From Sphingomonadaceae bacterium (lineage in GTDB: Bacteria > Pseudomonadota > Alphaproteobacteria > Sphingomonadales > Sphingomonadaceae), in assembly GCA_019239915.1 (NCBI GenBank), contig JAFAZF010000025.1, positions 26,578 through 90,577 on the forward strand: a stretch of DNA of 64,000 bases, given 5' to 3'. Numbering within the stretch: the stretch's first letter is position 1; every line of letters begins with the position of its first letter. The notes below the pieces were generated by a model. It was not told the DNA's origin. It was given only the letters and a program-made list of their open reading frames with translations, and made no database searches. Below, in pieces: positions 52,763 to 64,000 of the stretch. A program made the position numbers and the translations under genes.

Positions 52763-53607
52763 CGATCGCGCCAGCTGTGGCGGGGGACGTAGCCGATCTT
52801 CTCTCTGGCCCGAGCCGACGAAAGCAGCGAGACATTGCCGTCGGCGGGGCCGCGCATCGGCACATCGGGAAAGTGGCTAGCGAGCAGCTCCGCGGTCGGC
52901 GTTCCGACCACGGTATCGGCCGCGGCGATGATCATGCGCTCGTGCCCGCTCAAGTCCGCTTCGATCGCCAGACGGCACGCCTCGCCGGCATCGCGCGCGT
53001 CGACATAGCCCCAGACATTGCCGCGCCGTAGCTTAGGGTTCGCCTCGATCGCCGCGCGCGCGGCATAGTCCGCTTCCGCATAGACATTGGAGAAGCGCAG
53101 CGAGACGATCGTCAACTCCCTGTGCCAGCGGCAGAATTCATCGGCCATGGTTTCGCCGACCTTCTTGCTGAGCGAGTACGACCATTCCGGCCGATCGGGA
53201 TGCGTCTCGTCAAGCGGCGCGAAGGCCGGCGGTGTCGTGAAGGGGAGGCCGAGGATGGTCTCGCTCGATCCCCAGGCGATCCGCCAGATGCCGAGACGTG
53301 CGGCAGCCGAGAAGATATTGTAAGTCGAGACGGTGTTCGCGGCGAACACCGTCTGATCGGTCGTCAATCCCGGCATCGGAATGCCGGCAAGATGCACGAT
53401 CGCGTCCGGCCGGCCGGGCATCGGATCGACGCCGCTCAGGGCGCCCATCACCTGTCCGAAATCCGTGCAGTCGCAGCCAACCGTCCGAACGCCTGCCGTC
53501 AAGGCGGGCTTGAGATCGAGCCCGATCACCTTGTGTCCCGCCGCGATCAGCGACGCGACCGCCTCGCGACCGATCTTGCCGGAGCTTCCCGTCACCGCGA
53601 CCAGCAT
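52759..53607 (-). CDS. NAD-dependent epimerase/dehydratase family protein
   Basis: A 282-residue extended SDR. The Rossmann motif GSSGKIG is at residues 7-13, and YSLSK gives the catalytic Tyr144 and Lys148. VHLAGIPMPG and RFSNVYAEADY are typical of epimerase/dehydratase proteins. It may act on a sugar or lactone-like substrate (a uronate dehydrogenase relative is possible, since these also make lactones). It is flanked by an aldo/keto reductase gene upstream (two-base gap) and a lactonase downstream (four-base overlap), so the three form one operon. A sequence such as dehydrogenase then lactonase would make sense. Confidence 0.88.
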   Translation of the reverse strand: MLVAVTGSSGKIGREAVASLIAAGHKVIGLDLKPALTAGVRTVGCDCTDFGQVMGALSGVDPMPGRPDAIVHLAGIPMPGLTTDQTVFAANTVSTYNIFSAAARLGIWRIAWGSSETILGLPFTTPPAFAPLDETHPDRPEWSYSLSKKVGETMADEFCRWHRELTIVSLRFSNVYAEADYAARAAIEANPKLRRGNVWGYVDARDAGEACRLAIEADLSGHERMIIAAADTVVGTPTAELLASHFPDVPMRGPADGNVSLLSSARAREKIGYVPRHSWRDR

Positions 53608-53609
53608 GC

Positions 53610-54638
53610 TCAGCCCTCCTTCGCTACGACGGAGACCTTGCCCTTGAAACGCGGCATCATCGCGAGCCCGACGACTTCGTGCGGCACATAGGGTGCCTCG
53701 AGCCGCTCGATCTCCTGCTCAGACAAGGTCACGTCGAGCGAAGCGACGGCGTCCTCGATGTGGCCGGTCTTGGTCGCGCCGACAATCGGCGCGGTGATCC
53801 CGGACTTGCCGAGCAGCCAGGCGAGCGCGATCTGCGCGCGCGGCAGGCCGCGTTCCTCAGCGATCGCCGCCACGGCCTCCACGACCTTCCGGTCCTGCTC
53901 GGCAGTCTTGGTGTAGATCACCTTGCTGAACTGGTCGGTCTCGGAACGCGCAGTCTTCTCGTCGAGATCGCGCGTCAGCATGCCGCGCGCGAGCGGCGAC
54001 CACGGGATCACGCCCACGCCCTGATCGATGCAGAGCGGGATCATCTCCCGCTCCTCCTCGCGATAGACGAGGTTCACCTGCGGTTGCATCGAAATGAAGC
54101 GCGTCCAGCCATTCTCCTTCGCCGCCTGCTGCATCTTGGCGAACCGCCACGCCTCCATCGAGGAGGCGCCGATGTAACGCACCTTCCCGGATTTCACGAT
54201 ATCGTGGAGCGCCTCCATCGTCTCCTCGACCGGGGTCTCGTGGTCGAAACGGTGGATCTGGTAAAGGTCGATGTAGTCCATTCCGAGCCGGCGCAGGCTT
54301 TGGTCGACGCCCTCGAACAGCGCCTTGCGCGACAGGCCGCCGGTGTTGGGGGCGTTGCGCCACGGGCCGTAGACTTTGGTGGCGAGGACGATCTCGTCGC
54401 GCCTGGCGAAGTCGCGCAACGCGCGCCCGGTGATCTCTTCCGAGGTGCCTTCCGAATAGGCATTGGCGGTATCGAAGAAGTTGATCCCCGCCTCGAGCGC
54501 CTGGCGGAAGAAGGGGCGGCTCGTCTCCTCGTCCAGCGTCCATTCGTGCGGACCGCGGCTGGCGCTGCCGAAGCTCATGCAGCCGAGGCAGATGCGCGAT
54601 ACGCGCAGGCCCGTGCGGCCGAGATGGGTGTAGTGCAA
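53610..54638 (-). CDS. aldo/keto reductase
   Basis: A 342-residue aldo/keto reductase of the YajO/Tas-like group. Catalytic Asp56, Tyr61, Lys88 and His129 are all present (FFDTANAYSEG, LATKVYG, YQIHR). QPQVNLVYREEEREMIPLC and GVIPWSPLARGML are characteristic. It is the first gene of a three-gene minus-strand operon with the epimerase and the lactonase. Its start lies close to the edge of the accessory region. Confidence 0.92.
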   Translation of the reverse strand: MHYTHLGRTGLRVSRICLGCMSFGSASRGPHEWTLDEETSRPFFRQALEAGINFFDTANAYSEGTSEEITGRALRDFARRDEIVLATKVYGPWRNAPNTGGLSRKALFEGVDQSLRRLGMDYIDLYQIHRFDHETPVEETMEALHDIVKSGKVRYIGASSMEAWRFAKMQQAAKENGWTRFISMQPQVNLVYREEEREMIPLCIDQGVGVIPWSPLARGMLTRDLDEKTARSETDQFSKVIYTKTAEQDRKVVEAVAAIAEERGLPRAQIALAWLLGKSGITAPIVGATKTGHIEDAVASLDVTLSEQEIERLEAPYVPHEVVGLAMMPRFKGKVSVVAKEG

Positions 54639-54795
54639 GGGAACCCTCCTGAGCGATGCGATACGGCGATAGAGGCGTCAGAGCTGCGCTTCGCCGTCAC
54701 CGATGGCATAGTCGGAGCCGGCGACAAAGCTCGATCCCGATGACAGCGGGAAGGTTGCCACCGCCGCAGTTACCGCCTGCGACCGCGAACGCCGC

Positions 54796-55134
54796 TCAGC
54801 GGCGCGCGCCGTAGCGCTCGGTCTCGAACGAGACCGCCGCATCGCCATTTTGGCCGAGCGGGAAGGCGGCCGTGCCATAGGCGCCCCGGGCACCGTGCGT
54901 TCCGATGAACGCGCCGACCTCGCCATGGAGCTGCCGTGTCGGCTGCGGCGCCAATGCGTCGAGCGAAGCGAGGGGATCGTTCGCCGATGCCTTCTGCCGC
55001 AGCACCGCGGCCTTTTCGCTGTCCGAGAGCGTCAGGACCTCGGGACCGGTCGAGGGCGCCTGTGCCGGCGCCACGGCGGGAACGCCGCTCAGCGCGAGCA
55101 AGGCAGTCAGGGCTAGACGGCCGATCCTGATCAT
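54796..55134 (-). CDS. small secreted hypothetical protein
   Basis: A 112-residue protein with an N-terminal signal peptide (MIRIGRLALTALLALSGVPAVA, cleavage near APAQA). The mature part has GEVGAFIGTHGARGAYGTAAFPLGQ and ends in ETERYGARR; it looks like a periplasmic or exported protein. The frame open from 55266 is longer, but the signal peptide starts at 55134. It lies 70 bases after the fatty acyl-AMP ligase stop on the same strand. No family can be named. Confidence 0.65.
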   Translation of the reverse strand: MIRIGRLALTALLALSGVPAVAPAQAPSTGPEVLTLSDSEKAAVLRQKASANDPLASLDALAPQPTRQLHGEVGAFIGTHGARGAYGTAAFPLGQNGDAAVSFETERYGARR

Positions 55135-55204
55135 GCCCGAGACATGGCCTGGTCGCGCCTGACCCGCCGCTGAACGACATTGCCGCATCGCTGCGCCGGC
55201 GCGC

Positions 55205-57034
55205 TCACGCCGCCAGATCGTAGGGCTGGATCTCGCCGGAGAGGTAGAGGTTGCGCGCCTTCGCACGGCTGAGCTTGCCGGAGCTGGTGCGCGGCAACGT
55301 GCGCGGGGGCACCAGCTCGACGACGCAATTCACGCCGATGATCGCCCGCACGCGCTCGCGGATCTCGTCGCGGAGCCGGGAGCGCTCGTCGGGATCGGAC
55401 GTACGGCATTGGACGAGCACCGCCGGCGCCTCTTCGCCACCGGGGGTGGTGATGGCGAAGGCGGCGATGTCGCCGGCCTTGAAGCCGGGCAGCTGTTCGA
55501 CCGCCCATTCAATATCTTGCGGCCAATGGTTCTTGCCGTTGATGATGATCATGTCCTTCGCCCGACCGACGATGTAGACATAGCCGTTCGAGAGATAGCC
55601 CATGTCGCCGGTATCGAGCCAGCCATCCTTCATGCAGGCGGCGGTGGCGGGCTCGTCGCGATAATAGCCGACCATCACCGACGGCCCTCTGCACCACAAC
55701 TTGCCGATCGTGCGATCGGGCAGCACGGCATCGTCCTCGTCGCGGATCTCGACCGTCATGCCGCGCACCGGCGTGCCGCAGTTGACGATCGCGCGATAGC
55801 GCTGGGGACGCTGGCCGGGCTGGACCTCCCCGCCGGAAAGCTGCGTCTCTTCAACGAGTTCGATAACGATGCCCTCACCCGGCGGCATGATCGATACGGC
55901 AAGCGTCGCTTCGGCGAGGCCGTAGCTCGGCAGGAAGGCGGAAGCATGGAAGCCGGCCGGTGCGAAGGCATCGACGAAGCTCTGCATGACGTCCGGACGG
56001 ATCATGTCGGCGCCGTTGCCGGCGACCCGCCAGCGCGCGAGATCGAAGCGGCCGGCAACGTCCTGCTGGCTGCCGATGCGCCGCGCGCAGATGTCGTAGC
56101 CGAAGGTCGGCGAATAGGAGAGGGTGGTGCCGGGATTGCGGCTGATCAGATCGAGCCACGCCAGCGGGCGCCGCGCGAAATCCTCGGTCTTGAGATAATC
56201 TGCCGAGACCTGGTTGGCGACCGGCGAGAGCAGACAGCCGACCAACCCCATGTCATGATACCAGGGCAGCCAGGAGACGCAGCGATCGCCGGGGACGAGC
56301 TCCATGCCGTGCGCATGCGCGGCGAGGTTGTCGAGGAGGGCATGGTGGGTGATGGCGACGCCATGCGGGAAGCGCGTCGATCCGCTCGAATATTGGAGAT
56401 AGGCGATCGCCTGCGGATCGGCCTCGGGAAGCGTCACCGATCGTGCCTCGGCGGCGCGGAAGCTGTCCCAATCGAACCCGTCGATGCCCGCGGTCTCGGC
56501 CGCGCTGCCGGCCATTTGCGCAAGCTCCGGCGGGAAGAGCAGCAGCGTCGGTGCGGCACTTTCGAGCTGCACGCGGATCTGGTCGATATAGGAATCGCGG
56601 CCGCCGAACGAGGTCGGCAGCGGCAGCGGCACCGGCCACGCGCCGGCATAGATGGCGCCGAAGAACAAGGCCGCGAACTCGGGGCCGGTCTCCGCGATGA
56701 TCGCGACGCGATCGCCGGGCGCAATGCCGCGCGCGATCAGCCGATAGGCGTCGTCTTGGGCGTCGCGGCGCAGCTCGGCATAGGTGTAGGCGCGCGCCAG
56801 CACGCCGCGGGGATCGTGAAAATTGAGGCCGCACACGCCCTGCGCGGCGTAATCCAACGCCTCGCCGACCGTGGCGAAGTCGGCGAAGCGGCGGGGCTGG
56901 GGGCTGTCGCTGGGCGTATAGGCAAGTTGCGAGCCCGCACGCGCGCCGCCATTCCTCGGATCGACCAAAAGCCTTCGCTCCCTATTCTTCCCGCGCGGGG
57001 GGCTTCGGCCCCGATACGGTGCTTGGTCCAGCAT
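55205..57034 (-). CDS. fatty acyl-AMP ligase (FAAL)
   Basis: A roughly 609-residue ANL enzyme of the FAAL class. YSSGSTRFPHGV is the ATP loop, with His where acyl-CoA synthetases usually have Lys. SYGLAEATLAVS and DTGDMGYL are the later core motifs, and the C-terminal lysine is in SSGKLSRAKA. FAALs make acyl-adenylates that are loaded onto an acyl carrier protein rather than CoA. The start at 57034 is supported by an AGGA motif; the earlier in-frame start at 57112 adds a low-complexity segment. It lies next to recX in a block that looks like core genome. Confidence 0.88.
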   Translation of the reverse strand: MLDQAPYRGRSPPRGKNRERRLLVDPRNGGARAGSQLAYTPSDSPQPRRFADFATVGEALDYAAQGVCGLNFHDPRGVLARAYTYAELRRDAQDDAYRLIARGIAPGDRVAIIAETGPEFAALFFGAIYAGAWPVPLPLPTSFGGRDSYIDQIRVQLESAAPTLLLFPPELAQMAGSAAETAGIDGFDWDSFRAAEARSVTLPEADPQAIAYLQYSSGSTRFPHGVAITHHALLDNLAAHAHGMELVPGDRCVSWLPWYHDMGLVGCLLSPVANQVSADYLKTEDFARRPLAWLDLISRNPGTTLSYSPTFGYDICARRIGSQQDVAGRFDLARWRVAGNGADMIRPDVMQSFVDAFAPAGFHASAFLPSYGLAEATLAVSIMPPGEGIVIELVEETQLSGGEVQPGQRPQRYRAIVNCGTPVRGMTVEIRDEDDAVLPDRTIGKLWCRGPSVMVGYYRDEPATAACMKDGWLDTGDMGYLSNGYVYIVGRAKDMIIINGKNHWPQDIEWAVEQLPGFKAGDIAAFAITTPGGEEAPAVLVQCRTSDPDERSRLRDEIRERVRAIIGVNCVVELVPPRTLPRTSSGKLSRAKARNLYLSGEIQPYDLAA

Positions 57035-57138
57035 GCATCCTAGCCGCCGGGCAGCGTTCAAATTCCGGCCCCACTGTGGCACAAACGTGGCGACGTGTCG
57101 CGCATCTGTCATAGCCGTTTCATGAACATGTCGGTCGC

Positions 57139-57657
57139 GTGAGACGCGCGCGGCCGCCGCTCGATGCTGCCGCGCTCGATGCGCTGGCGCTCGGCTATGT
57201 CGGGCGCTTCGCGACGACGCAGGCGAAGCTCGCGCAGTATCTCAGGCGCAAGCTCGCCGAGCGGGGGTGGACGGACGAAGCGGAGCCGCCGGTGGAAGCG
57301 ATCGTGGCGCGGCTCGCGGCGAGCGGCTTCGTCGACGATCGCGCCTTCGCCGATGCGCGCGGCGCGGCGCTCGGGCGGCGCGGCTACGGCGCCCGCCGCG
57401 TTGCCGTCGCGCTCAAGATCGCGGGCGTGGGCGAGGCGGAGGGGGAGCAGGCGCTCGCCGCCGCGATCGACAGCGGCTGGGACAATGCGCTGGCCTTCGC
57501 GCGCCGCCGCCGCATCGGGCCTTATGCCGCCGAGGCCGCGGATCGCGCCGGCCGCGAGCGCGCCACGGCCGCGCTGATCCGCGCCGGACATCCGATCGGA
57601 ATCGCGCGCCGGATCGCCGCGGCGCGACCCGGCAAAGTGCCGGAACGGGACGATTGA
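57139..57657 (+). CDS. recX: RecX-like regulatory protein
   Basis: A 172-residue, Arg/Ala-rich protein with the repeating three-helix units of RecX: ALGYVGRFATTQAKLAQYLRRKL, then VARLAASGFVDDRAFADARGAAL and a third repeat. RecX binds RecA filaments and inhibits their activity. The protein is not adjacent to recA, which is common in alphaproteobacteria. The start is GTG at 57139; ATGs just upstream run into a stop. It is divergent from the FAAL gene and is followed by the cold-shock gene. Confidence 0.82.
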   Translation: MRRARPPLDAAALDALALGYVGRFATTQAKLAQYLRRKLAERGWTDEAEPPVEAIVARLAASGFVDDRAFADARGAALGRRGYGARRVAVALKIAGVGEAEGEQALAAAIDSGWDNALAFARRRRIGPYAAEAADRAGRERATAALIRAGHPIGIARRIAAARPGKVPERDD

Positions 57658-57733
57658 GTTCCACCCAACAAAGTGAGTCGATTCATCTTTCATACATGAT
57701 AGAACAAACCCGCGATTCTGGGGGTTTTGGCGT

Positions 57734-58360
57734 ATGACGGGCGACCGGACCGTTGCGTGCGTCTATGACGAGGGCTCGGCGTTTGACGGCGAGATCGTCA
57801 TGTCGTCCGCGCTCGACGAGACTGTGACGATCGCGCAGGAGGACGAGGGCTTCGCCGTTCAGGGCGTCGTCAAATGGTTCGACGCGACGCGCGGCTTCGG
57901 CTTTCTCGTCGGAGACAGCGGCGAGGGGGACGTCCTCATCCACTTCTCGGTGCTGCGCGATCACGGCCGGCGGACGCTGCCGGAAGGCACGCGTGTCGAT
58001 TGCTTTGCGGTACAGCGCGAACGCGGCCTGCAGGCGCGGCGCATCCTGAGCTTCGATCTCGCCACCGCCACTGGCCCCGATCTCGAGCAGCAGGCGCGGC
58101 GCACCGCCAGCCATGTCGATCCGCACGCACTGGTCGACAATGCCGGTGCGTTCGAAACGGTGCGCGTCAAATGGTTCAATCGCCTGCGCGGCTATGGCTT
58201 CGTGGTGCGCGAGCGCGAGGACGGCGACATCTTCGTGCATATGGAGGTGGTGCGTCGCGCGGGGCTGGTCGATCTGGTGCCGGAGCAGTATCTCCAGGCG
58301 CGGATCGCGGCGGGCCGCAAAGGTCCGCTCGCGGTGATGATCGCGCAGCCGGAGGCGTAA
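57734..58360 (+). CDS. double cold-shock domain protein
   Basis: A 208-residue protein with two cold-shock domains. The first (about 40-105) contains VKWFDATRGFGFLVGD and DVLIHFS. The second (about 142-205) contains VKWFNRLRGYGFVV and DIFVHMEVVRR. Both keep RNP-like aromatic clusters, so binding of single-stranded nucleic acid is expected. Two-domain proteins of this size are typical of alphaproteobacteria. The DUF192 gene follows one base later and probably shares its transcript. Confidence 0.93.
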   Translation: MTGDRTVACVYDEGSAFDGEIVMSSALDETVTIAQEDEGFAVQGVVKWFDATRGFGFLVGDSGEGDVLIHFSVLRDHGRRTLPEGTRVDCFAVQRERGLQARRILSFDLATATGPDLEQQARRTASHVDPHALVDNAGAFETVRVKWFNRLRGYGFVVREREDGDIFVHMEVVRRAGLVDLVPEQYLQARIAAGRKGPLAVMIAQPEA

Positions 58361-58361
58361 C

Positions 58362-58862
58362 ATGGTTTCGAGTGGCGGGAAGCGGCCGCGGTTCGCGGCA
58401 CTGATGGCGTTCGCCCTCGCGGTGGGCGCCTCCGGCGCGGCCCCGCTTCCGGCGCAGACGCCGTCGCCCGATGCCGGCCAGCCGCAGCACCTGTCGACCG
58501 TGCCGCTGACGATCGCTTCCGGCGGCCATCTCCATCGCTTCAAGGTCGAGGTGGCGCGGACGGATGCGCAGCAGGAACTCGGCCTGATGTTCCGTCGGCG
58601 GATCGATCCCGATGGCGGCATGATCTTCCCGATGGATCCGCCGCATCGCGCGACCTTCTGGATGAAGAACACGCTGGTGCCGCTCGACATGGTGTTCATC
58701 CGGACCGACGGCACGATCGCGCGCGTCGCGGCGAACACGGTGCCGCTGTCGCTCGATCTCGTCGATGCCGGCGAGACGGTCGGGTCGGTGCTCGAGCTCG
58801 CGGGCGGCCGCGCCGCGCAGCTCCATATCGCCGCCGGCGACAAGGTCCGCTGGAACGGGTGA
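58362..58862 (+). CDS. DUF192 family protein
   Basis: A 166-residue DUF192 protein. After an N-terminal signal sequence (hydrophobic AALMAFALAVGASGAAPLPA), the domain shows ELGLMFRRRIDPDGGMIFPM, then FWMKNTLVPLDMVFI, which is the family signature. DUF192 proteins are small, often exported beta-rich proteins of unknown function. It is probably co-transcribed with the cold-shock gene. An inverted repeat lies 12 bases beyond its stop. Confidence 0.92.
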   Translation: MVSSGGKRPRFAALMAFALAVGASGAAPLPAQTPSPDAGQPQHLSTVPLTIASGGHLHRFKVEVARTDAQQELGLMFRRRIDPDGGMIFPMDPPHRATFWMKNTLVPLDMVFIRTDGTIARVAANTVPLSLDLVDAGETVGSVLELAGGRAAQLHIAAGDKVRWNG

Positions 58863-58873
58863 GATCAATCAGC

Positions 58874-58954
58874 CGCTCGCCCTGAGCTTGTCGAAGGGCT
58901 GCTCTTCTAGACAATCGAAGAAAGAACCGGGCTTCGACAAGCTCAGCCCGAACG
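58874..58954. repeat. intergenic inverted repeat, copy 2
   Basis: Arms at 58874-58899 and 58929-58954 are near-perfect complements with a CCCTGAGCTTGTCGAAGGG core on the left arm, separated by 29 bases. It is related to the copy at 9293-9359. It lies just past the DUF192 stop codon, where it could help end the transcript. Confidence 0.8.
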
Positions 58955-58975
58955 GTCGAGAAACTTGGAAGCTCA

Positions 58976-59010
58976 AAAGCAAAGGGCCGCCCCCGCGAGG
59001 GAGCGGCCCT
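58976..59010 (-). terminator. rho-independent terminator (minus strand)
   Basis: AGGGCCGC and GCGGCCCT form a perfect eight-base-pair stem (58983-59010), followed on the minus strand by TTGCTTTT. It lies downstream of the small open reading frame at 59099-59170 and of the GST gene. Confidence 0.8.
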
Positions 59011-59098
59011 TCCATTGTCAGCCGCTGCGACGGCTTCGTCCGCGATCAGGATCGCGAGCTCACTGCGACGAGCCCGCGCGATCGACCGGCCGAAGGGT

Positions 59099-59170
59099 TC
59101 AGGCGGCGACGGTCTCCCTGGAGCAGGTCGAGCCCAGGTCCGCCGCGAGCGGCATGTGACAATGAGACAT
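59099..59170 (-). CDS. candidate 23-residue peptide with a strong ribosome binding site
   Basis: A 23-codon open reading frame (begins MSHCHMPLAADLG, ends RETVAA). The ribosome binding site AAAGGAGGTG five bases before the ATG is the best Shine-Dalgarno match in the window. Downstream is a terminator at 58976-59010, so this is a compact unit or the 3' part of the GST transcript. The peptide contains Cys and His near its N-terminus. It could be a real small protein, a leader peptide or an artefact of a structured RNA. No family is recognised. Confidence 0.5.
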   Translation of the reverse strand: MSHCHMPLAADLGSTCSRETVAA

Positions 59171-59276
59171 CTGACCACCTCCTTTCATGCTGTTGAAGCC
59201 GAACCCGAATATGAGGCGGACGGTTCGCGATTGCAAGCTGGCCCAGGCGGGCGAGAAAGCGACCTTCTAGTCGTCG

Positions 59277-59915
59277 CTAATCCGCCGCCGCGAAGTGCGC
59301 CATCTGATCGGAGAGAGCTTTACGGAAAGCGGGTCGTGCGGTGGCACGCGCGACATAGTCCCGACAGGCGGGATATGCGGTCAGCCCGTTGAACCGATCG
59401 ACCAGGCGCAGCACGTCGGCCATCAGGATATCGGCGACGGAAAAGGTGCCGGCGAGCCATTGCCGCTCCGCCAGCACGGGCTCGAGATGCTGGAGCCGCG
59501 CCTTGAGATACCCGTCGAGGCGTTTCCATATCGGTGTGTCGCCGGTATCGCCGGAAAACTGCGCGATCGACCAGGGCAGGCTCGCCATCTCGACCGAGTT
59601 GAGCGCCGCGAACAGCCATTCTAGCGCCTCGGCCCGCGCGGCCGGTTCCCGGGGCATCAAGGCTTCGCTGCGATCACCGAGATGGAGCAGAATGGCGCCG
59701 CTCTCGAACAGGGAGATGCTCCCGTCGGTCAGCCACGGCACCTGGCCGAACGGCTGGTGGGCGAAGTGCGGGTCTGCGCGATCGCGGAAAGGCGTGCTCT
59801 CAACGCGGTAAGCGAGCCCTGCTTCTTCGAGCGCCCAGCGTACCCTGATGTCACGGACGTAGCCGCGCGGCATCTCGGGAACCCAGTCGAAGGTCGTCAG
59901 GATCAGCTCGGCCAT
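59277..59915 (-). CDS. glutathione S-transferase family protein
   Basis: A 212-residue GST. The N-terminal thioredoxin-like domain begins LILTTFDWVPEMPRGYVRDIR. The glutathione-site segment includes GQVPWLTDGSISLFESGAILLHLGD. The C-terminal helical domain contains WLAGTFSVADILMADVLRLVD, the conserved N-capping region. It would conjugate or reduce with glutathione. The start at 59915 follows GGAGA; an in-frame ATG at 59936 is less likely. It lies between rpoC and the small peptide gene on the same strand; the rpoC terminator separates it from rpoC. Confidence 0.9.
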   Translation of the reverse strand: MAELILTTFDWVPEMPRGYVRDIRVRWALEEAGLAYRVESTPFRDRADPHFAHQPFGQVPWLTDGSISLFESGAILLHLGDRSEALMPREPAARAEALEWLFAALNSVEMASLPWSIAQFSGDTGDTPIWKRLDGYLKARLQHLEPVLAERQWLAGTFSVADILMADVLRLVDRFNGLTAYPACRDYVARATARPAFRKALSDQMAHFAAAD

Positions 59916-60006
59916 CGGCGTCTCCGTCGGTTTCAAGCGATGCTAGGTCGCTTCGTGCCGGCTTAGAAAGCCGCCACCGGCGGCGCGCGAAGGCATTACC
60001 GCCGTA

Positions 60007-60042
60007 TAAGAAAACGGCGGAAGGCATCGCTACCTCCCGCCG
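60007..60042 (-). terminator. rho-independent terminator of rpoC
   Basis: On the minus strand CGGCGGGAGG and CCTTCCGCCG form a ten-base-pair stem with one G-T wobble, followed by TTTTCTTAT. It begins 26 bases after the rpoC stop. Confidence 0.85.
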
Positions 60043-60067
60043 CTTCGTGCGCGTTTCGCTTCAGCGA

Positions 60068-64000
<3,933 letters not shown>

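Overview
The window is about 64 kb of high-GC DNA from an alphaproteobacterium, most likely a sphingomonad (Sphingomonadales). The reasons are the TonB-dependent outer-membrane receptor set inside a catabolic cluster, the abundance of degradative paralogues, an intergenic inverted-repeat family of the kind common in sphingomonads, and a core block of rpoC, GST, DUF192, double cold-shock protein, recX and a fatty acyl-AMP ligase at the right end. Genus and species cannot be fixed from the sequence alone. Most assignments rest on motifs read by eye.

Region 1 (1-16.5 kb) is a mosaic of short, often divergent units. It has a carboxymuconolactone-decarboxylase-like protein, a crotonase and an SDR on the minus strand. 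A plus-strand oxidative operon follows: epoxide hydrolase, cytochrome P450, FAD-dependent dehydrogenase and aldo/keto reductase. After it come a FadB/FadJ-type fusion enzyme, an acyl-CoA synthetase, another crotonase, an NmrA-like protein and an APH-fold kinase.

Region 2 (16.6-30.9 kb) opens with an IclR regulator. It leads a plus-strand run of crotonase, two adjacent acyl-CoA dehydrogenases, crotonase, FAD oxidoreductase, GMC oxidoreductase and aldehyde dehydrogenase. A CaiB/BaiF CoA-transferase, the TonB-dependent receptor (with a clear terminator) and a fifth crotonase follow.

Region 3 (30.9-36.8 kb) is organised around a second IclR regulator with a palindromic operator candidate. A P450 and an amidohydrolase lie on one side and an SDR plus acyl-CoA synthetase on the other.

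Region 4 (36.8-48.7 kb) is the most unusual part: a tightly packed ten-gene minus-strand operon. It is headed by a LuxE-like acyl-activating enzyme and a LuxC-like acyl-CoA reductase, without luciferase genes. Then come two Fe(II)/2-oxoglutarate dioxygenases, a paired acyl-CoA dehydrogenase, thiolase, alpha/beta hydrolase, thioesterase and a DUF1214-like protein. A divergent GlxA/AraC-type regulator sits at its head.

Region 5 (48.8-54.7 kb) holds a GntR/UTRA regulator, an orphan acyl-CoA carboxylase carboxyltransferase, about 720 bases without a convincing gene (but with a strong terminator), then a metallo-beta-lactamase-fold lactonase, an epimerase and an aldo/keto reductase. Region 6 (54.8-64 kb) looks like core chromosome and ends inside rpoC.

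Together the accessory part encodes uptake (TonB receptor), oxidative attack (two P450s, FAD and GMC flavoenzymes, epoxide hydrolase, dioxygenases), CoA activation (two ANL synthetases, a CoA-transferase, LuxE-like enzyme) and beta-oxidation-like shortening (four acyl-CoA dehydrogenase genes, six crotonase domains, thiolase). The substrate cannot be read from the sequence; a hydrophobic alicyclic or branched compound is an inference.
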